A stretch of DNA of 64,000 nucleotides from Anderseniella sp963698275 (GTDB lineage Bacteria > Pseudomonadota > Alphaproteobacteria > Rhizobiales > Aestuariivirgaceae): contig CAVOQE010000001.1 in assembly GCA_963698275.1 (NCBI GenBank), positions 310,001-374,000 on the forward strand, written 5' to 3'. The notes under the pieces were generated by a model that searched no databases, was not told where the DNA came from, and saw nothing but the letters and a program-made list of their open reading frames with translations. Shown one piece after another: positions 59,489 through 64,000 of this stretch. The translations under genes were made by a program, and so were the position numbers. Numbering within the stretch: the stretch's first letter is position 1; each line of letters opens with the position of its first letter.

Positions 59489-60429
59489 TGTTGTCCCGCC
59501 GCCGGTTCATGACGATCTCGGCCGGGCTGGCTCTGGGAGGAGCAGCCTGTCCTGCCGCCGCGAAGACAGTGTCCTGGAAAGGCACTGCGCTCGGTGCTGA
59601 AGCAAAGCTGATCATCACCGGCCTGCCGGAAGCCGAAGGCAAACGTCTCATCAGGCTGGCGCTGAAAGAGATCGATCGCCTTGAAAACATTTTCAGCCTC
59701 TATCGGGCCGGCAGCACGCTGTGCGTACTCAACTCGAAGAGCCGGTTGCAATCACCACCTGCCGACCTCTTGTCTGTCCTGTCTCAGGTAGATGTCATTC
59801 ATGCTGCAACAGGCGGGTTTTTTGACCCTACGGTGCAGCCGCTGTGGCAGGCATTTGCCGAATACGGCGGTAGCCCCGAGCAGAGGCTCGTAAACGGTGC
59901 ACGTGAGAAAGTGGGTTGGCACCTGGTCAACTACAGCATGACGGAAATCGAGTTCACGAGACCCGGCGTGCAACTGACACTCAACGGAATTGCGCAGGGC
60001 TTTATCACCGACCGTGTATCCGCGTTGCTCCGCTCTGAAGGACTGGAGAATGCTGTTGTCAATATTGGTGAAATTTCCGCCCTGGGTCACAAGCCCGGCA
60101 GTAGCGGATGGCGGGTCGGCTTGGCTGCAAATGGCGATGAGGTACCGACAGATTTCATTGCATTGAAGGATAGGTGTGTGGCGACATCCGCGCCGCTGGG
60201 AACGACATTTGATGGTGTAAACAGTCATATCATCTGCCCGGTGACCGGGCGTCCGGTTCGCTCAGGCTGGCAACGGGTGAGCGTAGTCCATCGCTCAGCG
60301 GCAATAGCTGACGGACTTTCAACAGCTGCCATCTTGATGGATGAGGCGCAACTGGTTGAGTGTATGGCGACGTTCGGCCAGGTGAGCGTGAATGCGAGGC
60401 GGTCTGATGGATCCCTGCTGATCGTCTGA
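59485..60429 (+). CDS. nosX: NosX, ApbE-like FAD:protein FMN transferase
   Basis: 314-residue exported ApbE-family flavin transferase that attaches FMN to NosR. Twin-arginine signal LSRRRFMTISAGLALGG; ApbE motifs include TLNGIAQGFITDRV and VNIGEISALG, and the metal-site region VVHRSAAIADGLSTA. Last gene of the nos operon; no clear terminator is seen after it. Confidence 0.93.
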   Translation: MMLSRRRFMTISAGLALGGAACPAAAKTVSWKGTALGAEAKLIITGLPEAEGKRLIRLALKEIDRLENIFSLYRAGSTLCVLNSKSRLQSPPADLLSVLSQVDVIHAATGGFFDPTVQPLWQAFAEYGGSPEQRLVNGAREKVGWHLVNYSMTEIEFTRPGVQLTLNGIAQGFITDRVSALLRSEGLENAVVNIGEISALGHKPGSSGWRVGLAANGDEVPTDFIALKDRCVATSAPLGTTFDGVNSHIICPVTGRPVRSGWQRVSVVHRSAAIADGLSTAAILMDEAQLVECMATFGQVSVNARRSDGSLLIV

Positions 60430-60633
60430 CTGCACACACGCCAACGCCTTTCGCCTCTCTTTGACCGCTGGTTGATTTATGCCCGACCCGGCAGTCGTTG
60501 TAAGTGCCCGGGTGCCTTCATTGCAATGGTGATCCGGCAGGGGTTGTTGCTGATTAACCTTCGTAGGCGCCAGTTGATGAATTGGGTTATCAGTATCGTA
60601 AAGTTGATTTGGTTCAATGAGTTAAGTCTGGTC

Positions 60634-60648
60634 ACTCAAACGTTGAGT
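60634..60648. promoter_or_regulatory. Small palindrome ACTCAA-ACG-TTGAGT
   Basis: Six-base arms in the 270-base gap between nosX and the convergent NYN gene. Otherwise nothing recognisable in that gap. Confidence 0.25.
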
Positions 60649-60700
60649 CAAGCGTTTGGATACAAGTGCCGCATGAGGGTGCCTTACATGCGCGGCTTGA

Positions 60701-61483
60701 TCAATTCCCTCCGGTGGTGGTTTGCTTCTTGCTCGTTGTGGTGCGGGATTTTTTCACAATCGGTCTGACGCGAATGCGCATGCCGCGACCTTGCGGATGG
60801 TCGATCTCGAAAGCATTGGTTTTGCGAATGAGATCGCTGAGTTTACGGGACCCAAACGTTCTGGGGTCGAAATCGGAAGACAGGTTGGAAAGCTGCTTTC
60901 CGACCTCGCCAAGCAAGACCCAACCATCCTCTGTCTCGATCTGTTCGATGGCTTTCTTGATGGTCGGTGTTGCCGCACTGGGCGGCTGAAGTGGGTTGGC
61001 TGCCGGTTCCTGCTCATCGTCGCTGGTTGTCGCACCAGGCAACAGGTTTTCCGTGTAGATGAACCTTCGGCAGGCCTGGCGAAAACTCTCCGGCGTTTTC
61101 TGCTCGCCGAAACCAAACACATCAACGCCCTGTTCCCTGATGCGAGATGCAAGGCGAGTGAAATCACTGTCGGAAGACACCAGGCAGAAGCCGGCAAACC
61201 GGCCGCTGTGCAACAGGTCCATTGCATCTATGACCAGCGTGATGTCGGAGGCGTTCTTGCCGGTCGTGTAGGCAAATTGCTGGTGAGGAATTATGGCGTG
61301 TTTTGACAGTTGATCCGCCCAGCCTTTCGAGCGGCCGCTCGAAAAGTCGCCATAGATGCGCCGGACGCTGGCTTCGCCTATCTTGGCGATTTCCTCAAAC
61401 AGTCCATCGGCGATTCTGGCGGACGCATTGTCAGCATCTATCAGAACGGCGAGACGGGGGGATTGCGGTTCAACCAATTTCAC
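60701..61483 (-). CDS. NYN (LabA/DUF88) domain protein with C-terminal LOTUS/OST-HTH domain
   Basis: 260-residue cytoplasmic protein. The PIN-like NYN nuclease domain shows VLIDADNASAR, DITLVIDAMDLL and LVSSDSDFTRLA with the expected acidic residues. Residues about 165-240 form an OST-HTH/LOTUS domain (LLGEVGKQLSNLSSDFDPRT), followed by a basic tail. Probably an RNA-processing nuclease or RNA-binding protein. Stands alone between nosX and the MlrC gene. Confidence 0.88.
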   Translation of the reverse strand: MKLVEPQSPRLAVLIDADNASARIADGLFEEIAKIGEASVRRIYGDFSSGRSKGWADQLSKHAIIPHQQFAYTTGKNASDITLVIDAMDLLHSGRFAGFCLVSSDSDFTRLASRIREQGVDVFGFGEQKTPESFRQACRRFIYTENLLPGATTSDDEQEPAANPLQPPSAATPTIKKAIEQIETEDGWVLLGEVGKQLSNLSSDFDPRTFGSRKLSDLIRKTNAFEIDHPQGRGMRIRVRPIVKKSRTTTSKKQTTTGGN

Positions 61484-61553
61484 ACCTCTTGTTCATGCTC
61501 CTGTCCGCTGGATAGTGCGCGAAGCGGCCGCACTGCACAATCAAAAGCATTTG

Positions 61554-63032
61554 CTAAATGTCATCCAGTGGGAAAATGGGACGGCGAACATTCCTGTAAG
61601 GCATTCTGTTGTAGTGCGGTGTGCACAGTGCACCGCTGTCGCACACAATAACCTCACCTGCTATCGGTTCAAAAGCGGCGCGGAAATGCTGCATGGACTT
61701 GATCGCTACAACACGCATCTGCTGCGGATCGATGCCGAATGTCCTGAATTGCTGGAGGTCAAGCATTTGCCGGGCCAGTGTTGTGACCAGGATGTCGATA
61801 TCGTCGACGCGAATGACGGCGCACGGACCAAAACTGTCACTCAAACCGCCCGTCATCGGGCCGTCACCGACGAACTCACCATCCCAGAGCGAGAGCAACC
61901 TGGCTGCAACGGCTAGCGGGCCACCGCCAAATTCGGGATTGGTTTTGCCTCCAAGGGAGATCAGGGAGGTCTCACCGATGGACATTGCTTGAAGTTGCTC
62001 GACCGCTCCGGCATCAACCATCGGTCCAAAACAGGCATGGGTTACGTTCGTGTCCAGCAGGGCTTTCAGCAACGCGGTGGAATCGCCGTAGGCGCCGGCG
62101 CCGGGATTGTCGGCGTAATCGGCAATGATGAGCGGTTTGTCCTGGCCGTCGTAAGCTGTGGCGTGAGTTGCGGCCTCTTCCACCGTCCAATAGCGGTTGA
62201 GGACATTTTCACGGCTGTCCCACATGTCATCGGCAATCGCCTGGGCAAACTGAGTGTGTGCCTCGAAGTCGCCCTGACCGGTCACCAGGACAGTGGGCCC
62301 GACTTCGGTGATATCAGCGCTTGCAAAACCTGCATTGATGCTTACTGCGAACACGTCATCCAAGGCTTCATAGGCGTGCGCGCTTTCGATGCGGGTAATC
62401 ATGGGGCCAATATCCGTGCGCCCGCCATTGACCTCTTCCAGCATGGGTGTGCGCGCCAAAACCGTGCGCGGCGTTATCTCGCGCACCATGGTGCGGTGCA
62501 GAATGTCGCCGGCCTGGCGTGCGATATGGCGCATGTCCACATGGGGATAGGTTTTGAACGACATTATGATGTCGGCCAGGTCCACCATCTGTTGTGTGAC
62601 ATTGGCATGAGGATCAAGCGTAATGGCGATTGGCACTGACCGGTCGATGACCTTTCGAATGCGGCGCAGCAACTCGCCTTCGCCATCCTCGCAAAAATCC
62701 GCAACCATGGCGCCATGCAGCGCGATCAGGATTCCGTCAAACTCACCATCAGAAGCCCGCCCGACGATCGGATCACAGAACCAGTTGAACGCTGCACGTT
62801 TCACATAGCCGCTTGGCCCGGCTGCGACGCTCAAAACGTGCGTGATGTCCCAATCGTGGGCGCGTCCGGCATCCAGAAACCCGGCCAGTTCAGTGTTGGC
62901 ACTGCCGCGTTCCTTCAATGCCGCTTCGCCGCGCAGGAAGAAGCGGTTGTGAAATGCGTCCTCGTCGGTCTGCCGCGCGCTGAAGGTGTTGGTTTCGTGC
63001 GACACTTCCGCCGTGAGAACTCTGAATGCCAT
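61554..63032 (-). CDS. M81 family metallopeptidase (MlrC-like)
   Basis: 492-residue metal hydrolase of the M81/MlrC family (microcystinase C-type), often beside peptide ABC transporters. Start of the protein EVSHETNTFSARQTDEDAF contains the family metal motif; LHGAMVADFCEDGEGELLRR and ITLDPHANVTQQMVDLAD follow, and IADYADNPGAGAYGDSTALL is in the C-terminal domain. It lies 26 bases after the peptide ABC ATPase gene and is probably the peptidase for the imported substrate. Confidence 0.9.
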   Translation of the reverse strand: MAFRVLTAEVSHETNTFSARQTDEDAFHNRFFLRGEAALKERGSANTELAGFLDAGRAHDWDITHVLSVAAGPSGYVKRAAFNWFCDPIVGRASDGEFDGILIALHGAMVADFCEDGEGELLRRIRKVIDRSVPIAITLDPHANVTQQMVDLADIIMSFKTYPHVDMRHIARQAGDILHRTMVREITPRTVLARTPMLEEVNGGRTDIGPMITRIESAHAYEALDDVFAVSINAGFASADITEVGPTVLVTGQGDFEAHTQFAQAIADDMWDSRENVLNRYWTVEEAATHATAYDGQDKPLIIADYADNPGAGAYGDSTALLKALLDTNVTHACFGPMVDAGAVEQLQAMSIGETSLISLGGKTNPEFGGGPLAVAARLLSLWDGEFVGDGPMTGGLSDSFGPCAVIRVDDIDILVTTLARQMLDLQQFRTFGIDPQQMRVVAIKSMQHFRAAFEPIAGEVIVCDSGALCTPHYNRMPYRNVRRPIFPLDDI

Positions 63033-63058
63033 TTTTGTAAACGCCGTATGTTGGAAAG

Positions 63059-64000
63059 CTAAAGCGGATGATGACAGGCAACAGGATGGCCGCCATCAGA
63101 ACTGAGAACCGGCAGATCGGTTGAACACTTGCCGGTTGCCGAAGGACAGCGCGCAGCGAATGCGCACCCGGGCGGCAGGTCAAACGGGCTTGGCACTTCA
63201 CCGGCCAGGGGCTCGATTGTACGGCGCAAGCCGGGGTCGGGGTCGAACGTGCTGTCGAGCAGTGTGCGGGTATAGGGATGACGCGCGGCTGCTTCGGTAT
63301 CCGGCAGCACCTCGACCACCCGTCCGAGATACATAACCAGAACTTCGTCACAGAAATACTTCACCAGAGACAAATCGTGCGAGATGAAAATATAGGTCAG
63401 GTTCAACTCGTCGCGAAGTCTTTCCAGCAAGCTGATGATCTGTGCCTGGACGGATACGTCGAGAGATGCGGTCGGCTCATCCAGCACCAGCAGGGCGGGA
63501 TTAAGCGCCAGTGCGCGGGCAATCCCGACCCGCTGCTTCTGGCCACCGGACAGTTGATGCGGATAGGAGCTGGCGAGGTGTTCGCTCAATCCCACCATGT
63601 CCAGAAGCTCCGCAGTCTTTGTGTCTTTTTCTTTTGCAGTGTGGCGATGCCCCTGGATATCGAACGGTTCTGTGACCGCGTCGCGGATCGTATAGCGCGG
63701 ATCGATGGCCGAATAAGGATCCTGGAAAACCATCTGCATGCGCGCCCGCAAAGCGCGCATCGGCTTGGGTTTCTGCGCCAGAAGATCAAGGTCTTCAAAC
63801 TGAACGCTGCCGCTTGTCGGCTCGATCAAACGCAGGATGAGCCTCGCGAGGGTGGACTTGCCGCATCCCGATTCGCCAACAACGCCGACAACCCGCCCGA
63901 CACTGACTGAAAACGAGACATCATTGACAGCGTGCATGGATCGAACCGCACGGAACGGCCCGCCACCCGAGATGAACTTTTTGGAGAGGTTCGCGACCTC
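63059..64000 (-). CDS. Oligopeptide/dipeptide ABC transporter ATP-binding protein (DppF-like), partial
   Basis: ATPase of a peptide importer; the 5' end is beyond base 64000, leaving 313 codons. Walker A GESGCGKST, signature LSGGQKQRVGIARAL, Walker B LLVLDEPTASLD and the family's C-terminal Cys region GCAFAARCPSATGKCSTD are present. The frame is open through the right edge (EVANLSKKFISGGGPFRAVR), so ATG 63937 is not the true start. Upstream genes of the transporter are expected outside the window. Confidence 0.92.
   Translation of the reverse strand, partial: EVANLSKKFISGGGPFRAVRSMHAVNDVSFSVSVGRVVGVVGESGCGKSTLARLILRLIEPTSGSVQFEDLDLLAQKPKPMRALRARMQMVFQDPYSAIDPRYTIRDAVTEPFDIQGHRHTAKEKDTKTAELLDMVGLSEHLASSYPHQLSGGQKQRVGIARALALNPALLVLDEPTASLDVSVQAQIISLLERLRDELNLTYIFISHDLSLVKYFCDEVLVMYLGRVVEVLPDTEAAARHPYTRTLLDSTFDPDPGLRRTIEPLAGEVPSPFDLPPGCAFAARCPSATGKCSTDLPVLSSDGGHPVACHHPL

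Overview
The window looks like part of an alphaproteobacterial chromosome, probably Hyphomicrobiales-like. This rests on a XoxF/PQQ methylotrophy block, FnrN/FnrL- and NnrR-type regulators, a TAT-exported clade I NosZ, NosX, and moderate GC with mostly ATG/GTG starts and many ATGA overlaps. I see no tRNA, rRNA, insertion sequence, prophage or CRISPR array. Nearly every gene belongs to one of three physiological blocks.

Block 1 (1-28.5 kb) is a lanthanide/PQQ periplasmic oxidation island. It holds a PQQ sugar dehydrogenase (truncated at the left edge), a histidine kinase/OmpR-type regulator pair, two SoxYZ-like 'quinoprotein relay' carriers, a NitT/TauT-type ABC importer, and an ABC-2 export-type operon (8.8-13.8 kb) that resembles lanthanide utilisation (lut) clusters. 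These are followed by xoxF-xoxG-xoxJ plus a rhodanese-like protein, a quinoprotein-associated metallo-hydrolase, pqqABCDE with a 29-residue pqqA, a creatininase-family hydrolase beside the pqq operon, an ExbB/ExbD-like four-gene module, a pentapeptide-repeat protein and a GFA-type (formaldehyde-related) protein. The same inverted repeat GTAGTAT-N4-ATACTAC lies at 987-1004 and at 18144-18161, suggesting a common operator for the two PQQ-enzyme regions.

Block 2 (28.7-47.4 kb) is a phosphate/polyphosphate island. It has two PiT transporters, each with a DUF47 partner, a Na/Pi cotransporter split by a one-base frame change, a PPK1 with an Ala/Lys/Glu-rich N-terminal extension of over 300 residues, a P-loop protein overlapping an FHA-like/metallophosphatase gene, two small lysine-rich proteins (one with a helix-hairpin-helix domain), an Fnr-type regulator, two CorC/CNNM-type transporters and a PPK2. 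Several TTGA-N6-TCAA sites scattered here suggest oxygen control by the local Fnr. The gene set reads as uptake of phosphate, polymerisation, counter-ion handling, packaging and re-use.

Block 3 (47.5-60.4 kb) is an N2O-respiration block. It has two c-type cytochromes, an NnrR/Dnr-like regulator, nnrS and a complete nosRZDFYLX operon, with an NnrR-like box and a long perfect palindrome upstream of nosR. The right edge (60.7-64 kb) carries a NYN/LOTUS-type protein, an M81 (MlrC-like) metallopeptidase and a peptide-ABC ATPase truncated by the window edge.

Taken together, the window suggests a bacterium that oxidises methanol or other alcohols with a lanthanide enzyme, can use N2O as electron acceptor, and stores polyphosphate under redox control.
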